Assembly (NCBI GenBank): GCA_964019135.1
Contig: OZ025253.1
Coordinates: 35,576,548 to 35,640,547 of the forward strand
Length of the DNA: 64,000 nucleotides
Direction: 5' to 3'
From: Arenicola marina
Taxonomy: Eukaryota; Annelida; Polychaeta; Arenicolidae
Shown here one piece after another: positions 33,537-44,230 of this stretch. Position 1 is the first letter of the stretch; each line of letters starts with the position of its first letter. A program made the translations under genes and the position numbers. The notes under the pieces were generated by a model that was given only the letters and a program-made list of their open reading frames with translations, ran no database searches and was not told where the DNA came from.

Positions 33537-36500
33537 GTAACGGATTGAACAGCGTAAACGCAACCCTTTTCATTACACGTCGGAATTGGTCTCCATAACA
33601 ACTCTGCTACTAATATAATGCTAACTTGAAGTTTGAGACGCCCATCTTGTTTGCATAACGGGTAGTATGACGGCTGTTATGAGCACCGTGGGAACCTGGG
33701 TTAACAATGCAATCCGCAATTATAGCATTGCACAGCGCACACACTTTACTTTCGTTTTACTTCTTTTGCAGGATTGGCTACAATGGCTGGACCTTTTGCG
33801 CCGTAAGTGTTATTGTTGAGGTGGATGCTATTATGATGTACCGTTCACACGATGCAATAAGTTGCACATTTATTTGCAACCAATCAGCCTTTCAGCGATG
33901 TGTGCACACAGGTTTGCCAGGTTTGCCACACCTCGTAAGCTTAGCGCATGTTCTAAAGTTTCGATCCACTCTACGATATCGGAATTGTCGAACCAATCAG
34001 TGTCGAGCATTTGAGCGAATCATCGTTGAGATGATCCCGTGGTGATATGTGGAACTTTAAAGTCGATGCAGCACAGGGTGCAGACTCACGTTGATATTGT
34101 TCGCATTATGACAGTTATGAATGCATGTGTGATTGTCTGTTGTGCATGATGTTATGTATTATGATCTAATGGCATGTTCGATAGGTGGCGGTAGTGACAA
34201 TTGTTGTCCGGTTTCTGTCAGTCGACAGTCCGGAACATACACGGACATATCCGGTTATTCGTGACATTAACCGTACATTAAACACAGCTGTTAAACCTAA
34301 TTACTCCTCTGATGATGACGCTACCCTGTTGACAAAACGCGCGGAGCATGTGGTTGGTGTGCGAATGACCCACCCATTTGCATGTCGGCTGGCACGTGGG
34401 TCTGACCGTCTGAACTGTTAACCGACCGATGCTTATGGAAAGTTACAACTGTTGAAGGAACTTTCGTTCCGTGTAAACCCGGAATAACGTTTAAGAAGAC
34501 GTTCCGGTATGCCTGCATTTGTGACTTAAATCATGCCGATCCACGGCTCGATGTCGTGGCGGCTGGGACTATAAATCATTACATCAAGTTATGTTCTCGG
34601 TGGTGGGGGGGGGGGGGGGGAGGGGGGGGCATTGGGTGGCGCGGGGCTTTTCTTTTCACCGTGAACTGGGAATGGTGCCTCAGCCGGCCCTCGTGCGATC
34701 TATTATCACTGATTAATTATGCAACAGAGAAAGATTCTTTTGATGAAGGCTTATGTGTGCTTGGTTCTATTGCGCCCCAACCCCACTTCGTTTGCCTCAC
34801 TCAATTCTTGATGTTAGGAATGATGTTAGAAAAATCAGATCTCGTTACTCACCAATACCAAAGAGAAACGGATTCGTTGCACACCCTGCATGACTGAAAT
34901 ATTTGATGGTTGGGGAGTTTGGGTGGGGGGGGCGGGGGGCGGTGCTGAACAATCATCAGGCCAATTATGGCATCCTTGCTCCACGCTCCCAATGGGTGGA
35001 TGTGAACCGCAAATCGCCCCCCACCCCACCCACCCCCACCACCTCCCCCCAATCCGCGCGAGAAAGCAGCGGTTTCACTTTGAATGGTGGCTATGCAAGA
35101 ATATATACCTGTTGGAAGACCTGTTGTTGGCTTCGTAACGCAGCTGTTCCAAATGGTATTCCCTTGGCATGATGGCCCATGAAGTATTCTAACTTTGCGT
35201 TATGACTACCCGTGTAATAAGACTAATAAATATAGTTTTAAGGAATTGCTTTATATATCGTTGGGCATAAGAGGCACAGTTGTGTGAATTAATATTGTTG
35301 CTTTCGCACACTAAGAATCACGATATGCAGATTAAATCACCCACCTATCCCAGGGGGTCGAGGTTAGACCACGGGGGTCGAGGTTCGACCATGGCCCCCA
35401 CTGCCTTTCAGAAAATGAGCACTCCCCACAATCTGCCTAGGTTTTCGTTTTTTCAATAAAATCATATTATTTGAATACCGTGGTTTACTGGTTGAACAAC
35501 AAATAAGTTCATTTCACATTATTAAAGAAAATAGACGTTTCTTTGTCTTAAGGGGTCGAGATTAGCCCACTTTGCCTTATTTGTTTTAGAGAAAGAAATG
35601 GAGAAAAATACAGCTTTAAACAATATTGATTTATTATTAGCCGAAAATATATATAATTAAAAACAAATTCCCGCTGGCGTTTGCCACGTGCCCGGTTTCA
35701 GTCTTTCTATGGTAAGCGGTAGGTTGGCTCCATGGCATTGTTATTTACCGACGCGATGATTTTTTGTTGTTGTTTTTTTTTGTTTTTTTTTTGTTTTTTT
35801 CGTTTTTTTTCTTTGGTGGTTCCTATGCCAGCGGCCCTCGTGGTCTGAATGGGAGTCCCCAGAGCGAGAATTTTCTACGTTGCCATGTTTTTTGCCATCT
35901 AATGTTTGTAGTGGTTCTTGCTCAAATAAATGACACTGAATTGAATTGAATTGAATTGAACAAAGACAAAAGTATCTATAAGATTGCCTTTAAGTTTTGT
36001 ATTATATAAGTGTTGCATTATTATATTCTCTTCATGGACAAATGTCCGAAACAATTTATTTCTTTAAGGTCAACATCATCTGCAGGCCTCAACTGGGAGG
36101 CGGATCTTCCAGTAGGCTACATACCCCAGACCGCCAGTGTCTACACCGCTCGGTCTCGGGTGGAGGGCCGACTGCCCGGCACCCTGACACAGGAGGCGGC
36201 CAGGCTGGAGGGGGGAACGTTCGATTGGGATCACCCAGATACGCTGAACCGGAGAAAAGCCGTCTGGAGCTTTGTTCGTGACGTGGTTGAGGCTATGGGA
36301 AAGTACGACCCATTGTTCGCCAAACCCCAGCAAACCCTCATAGGTAGTCATGGTGACGGAACAGATGTCAGAGAGAATCCTATAGAGTATGATATTTTAA
36401 TTAGTGTGACGTGGGAGGGGATCAGGGTGGTGAGGGAGGAATGTGAGAAAGGCTTCCTCCTGCGCTGGGTGGACGGGCTGGATGCCGTGCTGCCCACCGC

Positions 36501-37666
36501 CACGTTCCCCGAGGGTCTGACCTACGGCGGCCCTCTCCCCCCCAGGTACACCGGACTGAAGATCAGCTACACAACTGCCACCCTGTTTCTCATGTGGCTG
36601 GGTAAGACCCGGCTGACCTGTGATCTTTCCCCCGCCCTCCCTGTCCCCCGGGGCGACCTGGCGGGCGTCACCGAGGAGGTCATTTGCCGCCTGGAGGAGC
36701 TGGCCGGGCTGGAGCGGTCCTCTCACCCCGTTCACCTGGTGCGGGGATGGCCGGGGTCACGGTGGTTACCGACGACCTGTGTCGTGGAGAAACAAGCGCT
36801 GGTCGCCCGCGGCCCCGGCTCACCCCCCGTCACCCTCATCCGGGGCCTCAAGCTCCTGGCGCGGCGCTACCTCCAGTGGCCCCCGCTGGATGAGAGTGAG
36901 GTGAGGGAGGCCAGGGACAATATGGTAGCCCTGGGGGGTGGGGGTGAAGCGTCCCCGCAGTGTATCGGGGGGATGATCGACGTGGAGGGGCTATCTCAAT
37001 GCGTACTGGAGTCACTGTTTTCCCGCTGTCGCATGAGGCAGCCTGAGAGACGGTCGGGGGAGGGGAGGCAGGGGGAGTGGAGGCAGGGGGGGGAGGGGAA
37101 CGATTGCTCGGGATGGGGTTTTCTGGAGCAGAGTTGCGCTGGTTGTGTCCGCCACGCACAAAGCGCACTGGGTGGGGCTGGGGGATTGGGGGTGTCACAG
37201 TGCGTGTCTCCTGTGTAAAGACCTGACCTGTGAGGCCCGGAGGCTGTTAGATAGGCACATTGCCCCCCTCCTCCACCCAGCTGTGGGGGAGGCTGTGGGG
37301 GTGCCACTCTCACCCCAACTTGAGGTCAACTCCGTCGTCCTCAAATTCCTCGTCCTGCGTGACTTGGTGGAGGGCGGGGCGGAAGGAAGTGAGAGGGTGG
37401 CACGGGGAGAGGTGGGTCATTACATGAGGGTCTTGGCGACTCACTTGGAGACACGGCGTGTTGTCCGCCACCCCCTATTGAGTGGTGAAGGGGTGGGGGA
37501 CATTGATCCGCGGTCAGGGCTGGGAGCGTGGTTGGACACAAGTGATATAGAACACAGCGCCAGGACCCGGTCACAGTATCCTGCCTGGTACTTGCGTCCC
37601 AAATCCCTCCGTAACTGTCACACAGAGGTCTGCCGTCCACTCTGTGATGTCGCTCAGGTCACGTGA
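33423..37666 (+). CDS. Mab-21/cGAS-like nucleotidyltransferase gene, one frameshift
   Basis: Proposed exons are 33423-33536, 33772-33802 and 36086-37666, with matching phases (0, then 1). The first begins with ATG and a basic stretch (GRRQRRR), as in cGAS-type N-termini. The large exon has the family's catalytic signature: G135-S136 (LIGSHGDGT), E149-Y-D151 (IEYDILI) and D228 (TCDLSPALPV). The G-S to E spacing resembles human cGAS. A helical C-terminal half follows (TLIRGLKLLARRYLQW, then WYLRPKSL). Products of this family include cyclic dinucleotide synthases that signal to STING; whether this one makes them is unknown. The frame shifts by one base at about 37086-37093 (a run of eight G). 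Downstream homology (RVALVVSATHKAHW) continues in the +1 frame, so this is a recent pseudogene, a polymorphism or a sequencing error. The two 5' exons are predictions. Confidence 0.7.
33772..33802 (+). CDS. predicted 31-base micro-exon of the Mab-21-like gene
   Basis: A good acceptor, CTTCTTTTGCAG, and donor, GCGCC|GTAAGT, enclose DWLQWLDLLR. It enters in phase 0 and leaves in phase 1, exactly what the 36086 exon needs. The join LLR-R-LNWEADLP reads as a continuous amphipathic helix. The 2.3-kb intron after it holds G-rich runs at about 34600 and 34920, poly-T at 35759-35812 and a LINE tail. Confidence 0.45.
35905..35960 (+). mobile_element. LINE 3' end with (GAATT)n tail
   Basis: GCTCAAATAAATGACACT followed by four or more GAATT units is typical of the microsatellite-like 3' tails of CR1/L2-type elements. 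The preceding ~90 bases may be its 3' UTR. It lies in the intron before the catalytic exon. Confidence 0.5.
36086..37666 (+). CDS. catalytic exon of the Mab-21-like gene (frame shift near 37090)
   Basis: The acceptor CATCTGCAG leads into LNWEADLPVGYIPQ in phase 1. Frame 1 is open to a TGA at 37216-37218, but homology to the 8-kb paralogue moves to frame 2 after the G run at 37086. Frame 2 then stays open to TGA at 37664-37666. The exon is unusually GC-rich compared with its flanks. Confidence 0.8.
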
Positions 37667-39075
37667 TCACTGACACACCAACCACGTCACGGGTGTCGTA
37701 TTACGTGACCCCAACAGGTGAATTCACAAAATGGCGGCAGCTTGTTTACATCGCGTGACTGGGGTTAGTTGGGTGGGTGGGAGGTGGAGTGGGGGGGGGG
37801 GGGGGAGTGGGAGCGGATGGTAGGTGTAGGGAAGAATGACTTGGAGGAGGTAGGGGACCTCACTTTAAGGTTTACTTAACGGTTACTGGTATGAGACCTC
37901 GTCATGGCGGTGGTTTCCTTACTCTTTGAAGTTCAGTAGGTGTTACTTCATGGCTTTAATACTGCCTTTAGTTACATTATGCCACTGAGGAAGGTGGGTG
38001 TAGAGAGTGGCTGTAACGTACATAGGGCTTTAGAATTAGATGGTAGGTATAGTTAGGGAGGTAGTAGGTGTAGCGGGAGCGGGGGGGGGGGGGGATGGAA
38101 GATATGCATAGTAAGTTGGCGGCGGTTTGCTTACCTTTTTAAGTTGTATGGGTTCGAACTTTGTTTCCTTTTACTGCCTCTAATCAGACTCATATTTGTG
38201 TGTGAGGACAACTTAGGTTTGGGGATTGTTGCGTTTATTTTTAGCGCATGTTAGACTTAATTGGCACGTTAGTGGATGTGTTGGGTTTTTTTTGTTTTGG
38301 GGGGAGGGGGTTAACTCGTTAGCTTTGACTGACTCTGACCGTCACATGACTGCAAACTAGTCCAGTTACTGTAATTGGTATGTAATATGTGGGATGCATG
38401 TAAGTGGTGGGCGTGTATGCACATATTTTTATGTAGTACGTGGTTACTGTTGTAGAAACGCGAATGAAATAATATGCAAGGGCCTATACTTGTCTTATAT
38501 CACATATTACTGTATATACAATTAATAAAATAATGTAAAGTTTTCAATTATGTGTTTTGTCTTGGATGTGTCATATAATAATAAAACCATCGTTGTGACC
38601 AGCACAACACATAAGTTTGTTTGCTGGACATGTTATACAGTACAAACTGTGAATTGTATATTTAGCAAGTAAGTAGCTTAATTATTTCGGTACTGCTCAA
38701 AAATGAATATATGGCACAATTCGTAATCATGGCTGGACGCTTCTAATCGAGGTCATTTCGGTATTCTATGTGATGTCGACAGCGGCTCGCTAGCACGTCC
38801 GCGCGTGATATAAATAAACCGCGCCGTAATTTTACGTTGAAATTGTAGTTTTATAGCCTCAAAGAGATAAATAATACATGCATCATAATTCTGATATATT
38901 TTTAGTCTTGATTCTTAATTGCAAAAACTCTAAGATGGCGCATGTAAGTATATGGCTTTAAGCGACAAAATAAGTCGTTCATGGGTACATTATGATTTAA
39001 CATCAATATGGTCGCAAATGGTGAAAAAGTTAAATATCATTCCTATCACGGAGCACTAAGACACTGAGGCAGTTA
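36690..39075 (+). repeat. segmental duplication, copy 2 (pairs with 6941-9810)
   Basis: Covers the C-terminal half of the Mab-21-like exon and about 1.4 kb of downstream non-coding sequence. Bases 37667-39360 have no gene. They include G runs at 37789-37805 and 38079-38093 and, at 38755-38800, a remnant of the N-terminal exon unit. Confidence 0.85.
37655..37735. promoter_or_regulatory. conserved E-box/YY1-like cluster after the Mab-21 gene
   Basis: GTCACGTGATC, CCACGTCACGGG, TTACGTGACC and AAAATGGCGGC occur within 80 bases. The 8.42-8.50 kb copy keeps GTCACGTGATC, TCACGTGG, TGACGTCG and AAGATGGCGCC. This resembles a promoter (E-boxes, CRE, YY1-like) and could serve a following transcription unit. 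No gene start is evident. Confidence 0.3.
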
Positions 39076-39554
39076 TATATCGCAGATTTTTAAAGTATGT
39101 ACGTCTCGGCAGAACATAACGAGCGGTTTTACATCACATTTATGCAGAGATGCATATGGTAGTTCAATTGTGTACTCTTAATTATATTATTTAAAGAAAC
39201 TACGTTCGCTATTCGCCACTGCTTGGCGTAAAAACATAGAGGACCCATGAGAAATGACCCTCTTGATTCTGCAACACAGAATCATAACGTTCCACTACGT
39301 CCACACTGAAAATCAGCAAATTTAAAAGTGGTGGCCAAGGCAAAGTGTCACATTATTACTCAATGTTAAGTTTTAGCTGAACATTTTGTGTGTTGAGGGT
39401 TCGTGTAAGATGAACCGATACGAGATCGCGTAGAGGGCGGGATTAGACCGGAGAACGCAAGACTAATTGATGGATCGATTATAAGGGCTTTAAATATACC
39501 ACAGAGCCCAATTACAAGGTACAACTGCGTTTCCGCCAACCATACCGCCGTATC

Positions 39555-39680
39555 CTTAGTGACATCGACACTGATAACAGCGACACTGATGATAGCGACA
39601 CTGATAACAGCGACCATCTTGACAGCGACACTGATGACAGCGACACTCTGCTGCTGACAGCAACGCTTAGCTGATGAGAG
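39555..39680. repeat. 15-bp minisatellite (GACACTGATGACAGC type)
   Basis: GCGACACTGAT[GA]A[CT]A units repeat about eight times with decay. From 39680 to 40140 there is no gene, only a CTCF-like motif at 39909. Confidence 0.8.
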
Positions 39681-39908
39681 TGTTACTACTGACAGCGTCA
39701 ATCTGATGATGACTGTACTGCTTTTCTGATGACAGCGACACTAATGACTTTGCTGCTTTGCTAGCGTTGCCTCTACAACACCCCTCTGTCTGTTTTGTGT
39801 TCGCGAGAGAGATAAGACGCTTTAATTTGTCAATCTTATTTATTTTACCGGCGTCTTAATCCAGCATCCCAACAACCAATCACATGACATCACAACACAT
39901 TCAATCTC

Positions 39909-39922
39909 TCGCTAGATGGCGC
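39909..39922 (+). promoter_or_regulatory. CTCF-like motif
   Basis: TCGCTAGATGGCGC fits the CTCF core with two deviations (T at position 1, G at position 3). This is a motif match only. Confidence 0.3.
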
Positions 39923-40139
39923 GCTTTCAATCTCGCGTTAGGCGGCGCCACATATCGCATCGTGTTACAAAAGGCTGGCCTTGGAGAAACAAAGAGGAAT
40001 GCTTATAATTGAGAAAGGTTGAGATTCTTGCTTTAAATAATTTTAGGTCGGCGTACATGGTCAATGGATCCTTGTTTCAAACTATTAATATTTAGGTAAG
40101 AAAAATATAACTTCAGTGGTTGTCAAATTTAATTGTTGA

Positions 40140-40640
40140 CATCTGGACAAAGACGTCTGTACCCGACCCCGTAATAACCCCAAGGACCACGACGGACGTG
40201 GACGCAGCCGGACGGATCAGGACGGACCGGCGACGGGACCAGGACGACGACATAACGCGACAGTAGACAGGAGACCTGCGTATCGCATCGCCGACCGCGG
40301 AGAACGGGACCGTGACGTAGACGACTGGACCCAGGTTCAGCGACGGCACCGTGACGGAGGCGAGTGGACGCGGGGACAGCGACGGCACTGTGACGGAGGC
40401 GAGAGGACGCAGGTAGAGGGACGGCACCGTGACGGAGGCGAGTGGACACATGTAGAGCGACGGCACTGAGCCCGACGAGAGGTGACAGACAGATCCCGCG
40501 CGACAGAGGAGACGAACGACCAGCCTAGGTGTTACTACTGCGCGGAGGAAGGACATGTGACCGACAACTGCCGACATGGACACTACGTCACTTGTTACAC
40601 TTGTGGTCGCTCGGGCCACAAGGCCAAGTTTTGTAAATAG
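40140..40640 (+). pseudogene. LINE ORF1 remnant, nucleic-acid-binding protein
   Basis: Frame opens after a stop at 40137. It encodes a highly basic region with a repeated RRHRDGGEWT unit (39-base repeats at about 40334-40465), an in-frame TGA at 40467, then two CCHC knuckles: CYYCAEEGHVTDNC and CYTCGRSGHKAKFC. It ends TAG at 40638. Such ORF1 proteins bind the element's RNA. Confidence 0.85.
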
Positions 40641-40658
40641 GTATTCGGCAATGGAGGA

Positions 40659-43454
40659 ATGGCCGATATGTTAAGTGATGGCTCCACTGACGATTTAATA
40701 TTATGTAGCAAGTCTGATTTACATTTTATGAATGATGGGAGCTGTCAATGTGATTTTACTGGGCAACTAAGCAGTAAAGCCCATATTTTAAGCGATCTAA
40801 CCGACACAGATGTTGTACATTGTAATGATGAGCTCTGTTTTATGGAAGATGACATGTCACGTGATGTTTTAACGATACCATGCAAGGTAAAAGAGTCAAA
40901 AGATATTTTAAGCCGTGTTGCAGATAGTGTAAGATACCGGCCTGATCAGCCTTTTATGATGAATGAGGATCATACATGTGCCCCTACCGACATAATAGCT
41001 ACACCCAAGAATAATGAGGTAAGGTACGACCCCACATCTGTCCAGGACTGCCGCAATCATGAAAAGGTAAGTGAACGACAGGAGAATTTAGTGGCAGCGA
41101 TCGAAGCCAACGAAGATGAAGAGTTATTTGGGCTCGCGCCTTTTCATCAGAGAAATGTAAAAAATCTCAAGATAGCCCACACTAACATAAACAGCGTACA
41201 ACATAAGTTTGGACCGCTTAGCCAAGCACTGGGAAAAGGCGCATTAGATGTCTTGTTCATTCAAGAGACTAAGTTAGACGATAGCTTTCCGGCAGGCCAA
41301 TTTACCTTAAATGGGTACAAGGTCCACCGAAATGATAATACAGACAGCTCTGGAGGCATAATGGTGCAGGTAAGAGACGATATACCACACCGGCGGCGCA
41401 AGGATATATAAATTAATGAAGACGAGAAGGGGCGTATCGAATCCCTGGCAATAGAAGTGACGTTGAATGCTGAAAAGTGGCTCTTTCTCAGTGTATACAA
41501 GCAGCCGAAGGTAAAAAACGCATTACTTGTGACAAAGATCGATAGCCTTCTGAATGCAATCGCTGCTGAACAGGTTAACCTTGTACTGTTGGGAGATTTA
41601 AATGCAAACATGTTAAATCATAAACATTGTCTGAATGACGTATTAGAGGTCTATGGTACTAAAAATATCGTTAAGTCACCAACTTGTTTCAAAGGTAAAA
41701 TACCGACCTTAATTGATGTTGTGATTACAAATGTGTCGAAGCGCTTACGAGATGTATCATGTATAGATACGGGCCTCAGCAATTTTCACCATATGGTTTG
41801 CGTAGCAACGAAAATAAAAGTTCCCATTAGGCAGCAGAAACGCGTCTATTATCGAAGCTTTAAACATTTTGATGAGATTAAATACAAAGACGATCTAGCA
41901 TCGGTACCTTTTCATGTAGGTGAAGTCTTTGAAGATGTTGATGATTCATATTGGTTTTGTAGCACATTGATCAAAGAGGTCGTTGAAAGACATGCACCAA
42001 CTAAGCAACGGGTAGTTAAGAATAACTGTGTGCCATATATGAATAGCCATCTTCGCAAAGCCATAAATGTAAAAAATATGCTGAGGCGGAAGTACGAGCA
42101 ATTGAGTAGCCAAGAGAATTGGGAAAAATACAGAAAGCAAAGGAATCTCATAGGACGTCTTCGGAAAGTAAGCATGCAAAAGTGCATAAAGGGGAAATGT
42201 AGCGAAGCTACGACTAACGGGAAGGAATTCTGGAAAGTTGTAAAACCACTGATATCAAGAAAAAACGCAAGCAGCGGAAACGTGTTACTGAAAGAGCGTG
42301 ACGAAATAATATCAGATCCATCAAAGGTAAGTGACATATTTAATCAATATTTCATAGACGTTGCCAAAGACATAGGCCAACAAGATGACATACCAGATGA
42401 TCAACCAATAAACGAAACCCTTCTTTATCCCAAAGACCATAAATCCGTTATGGCTATAAAGGAAGGTAACCAAGGTATAACGGAAACTTTTAACTTTCGG
42501 GCAGTAAGTAGCCACGAAATATACAATGCACTTAAAGGCATTGACGTGTCGAAGGCTAGTGGCTACGACAAGATAACTCCGAAGCTTATCAAGCTGGTCG
42601 CTGCCATCCTGTGTGAGCCATTAAGGTATGTGTTAAATATGACGATTAATTGTAATACTTTTCCAAAAAAACTAAAATACGCTGAAGTCACACCAATTTT
42701 CAAGAAGAAGGACAACTTAAATATAGAAAACTGCAGGCCAGTAAGTGTTCTCCCCTGTATCTACAAGATATATGAAACAATATTGTGTGACCAGCTTATA
42801 TCCTTTATGGAACCCAGGTTATCACCCGGACTATCTGGGTTTAGAAAGAGACACAGTTGTCAAAGCCTACTGATGCGCTTAGTTGAAGACTCCAAAAATG
42901 CATTAGATAATAATCAAGTTATGGGAGCTATACTAATGGATCTCTCAAAGGCATTCAATTGTCTTCCACATACATTATTGATTACCAAGATGAACGCTTA
43001 TGGCATAAGTAAACAATCATGTACGCTAGTTGCAAGCTATCTTACGAACCGCGAACAGAGGGTAAAACTAGGACATAATCGGAGCGAGTGGCTTACCCTC
43101 AAGAAAGGAGAACCACAGGGATCTGTTTTGGGTCCACATCTGTATAATGTATTTACGAATGACCTGCTTGTATCCACCGCACGGAGTACCGATAAGTACA
43201 ATTATGCTGATGATAATACTGTGGCGGCTCAAGGTAAGGAGTTTAACAAGGTTAAAGTAACTCTAGAGAAGGCGTTATCGGAGATAACAACTTGGTTCGT
43301 CGACAATTACATGAAAGCTAACCCAAGTAAGTACCAGGCAATCGTGTTTGAAAAGAGAAACGAATTAAGTCAGCACAGATCGTTTTCGATTTCTGGAACA
43401 GAACCTGGCAGCACAACAGGAAGTAACATTACTAGGTATTCAACTGGACGCTAG
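40659..43454 (+). pseudogene. LINE ORF2: AP endonuclease and reverse transcriptase
   Basis: ORF2 begins 18 bases after ORF1. An unassigned acidic N-terminal ~165 residues precedes the endonuclease (IAHTNINSVQ, LFIQETKLDD, LLGDLNANML, NFHHMV). The TAA at 41409-41411 interrupts it; the same frame resumes at once. The RT motifs follow: VTPIFKKKD, GAILMDLSKAFNCLPHTLL, GEPQGSVLGP and the catalytic YADD (about 43204). The frame is lost at about 43415-43425. Confidence 0.93.
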
Positions 43455-44063
43455 GTTAACTTTCGGCAACCATATATCAAGTTTATGCAAGAAGGCTGGA
43501 AAAAGTCTCAATGTTTTAGCTAGAGTTTCTAAATTAATGGATGTTGATAGCCAACTTACGTTATTTCATGCTTTTATTCTTTCACATTTTAATTATTGTC
43601 CCGTTGTATGGCATTTTTGTGATATGAAAAATATGCGTAAGATTGAAAAGATACAGGAGCGGGCATTGAGGTATGTGTTTAATGACTTTAGAATATCAGA
43701 ATACGCAGAGTTGAGGAAGAGAGCAGGTAGACCATTGCTATATGTTGAACGATTGCGCTGCATATCATTAGAAGTTTACAAGAGTATCAACAAGATTGGG
43801 CCTGGTTATCTTCAGGACATGTCTAACGTGAAGGAAAACAATTACATTTTAAAAAATGGGCCACATATATGTATGCCACGCGTTAAGACAACAGCTGATG
43901 GCCATAATTCATTGAAGTATCAAGGTAGCAAGCTATGGAACATACTCAACAAGGATACGAAGTTAGCCAAATCTGCCAAGGAATTTAAAACAACGCTGTC
44001 AACCTCGAATGTGTTCTTGTGTCACTGTAATTCGTGCACATTATGTAACATAGCTAATGGGTA
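43427..44063 (+). pseudogene. LINE ORF2 C-terminal part, shifted frame
   Basis: LLGIQLDARLTFGNHI continues the RT thumb and C-terminal region in the next frame, with RVSKLMDVDSQLTLFHAF, NYCPVVWHFC and ERALRYVFNDF. It closes with a TAA at 44061 after LCNIANG. It is the natural end of ORF2, separated only by a frameshift. Confidence 0.9.
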
Positions 44064-44230
44064 AGGTTTTATGAGATGCAAAGGTTGTTATATTTTCATT
44101 GTCATATGTATATATATCTCATCCGCTCATGTCATTTTATCCTTATCGGTCAATAGCACGTGTGCTAATGTGTATTGTTGACTTTTACATACCGACGTTA
44201 AATGAAACTTTATCTTATCTTATCTTATCC

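Larger units (their letters stand above)
40140..44230 (+). mobile_element. CR1/Jockey-like non-LTR retrotransposon (LINE), inactivated
   Basis: It carries an ORF1 with two zinc knuckles and an ORF2 with endonuclease and reverse transcriptase, a 3' UTR, and a (TTATC)n tail at about 44210-44230. I see no clear target duplication, and the true 5' end may be upstream. Three lesions are visible: a TGA in ORF1 (40467), a TAA in the endonuclease (41409) and a frameshift near 43415-43425. Two reading frames remain long, so the insertion is fairly young. A truncated relative is at 30801. Confidence 0.93.

Noticed and set aside
34556..35172. Gly-rich open frames around poly-G in the Mab-21-like intron
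   Set aside because: Driven by G and C runs; no homology and no splice sites in phase with the flanking exons.
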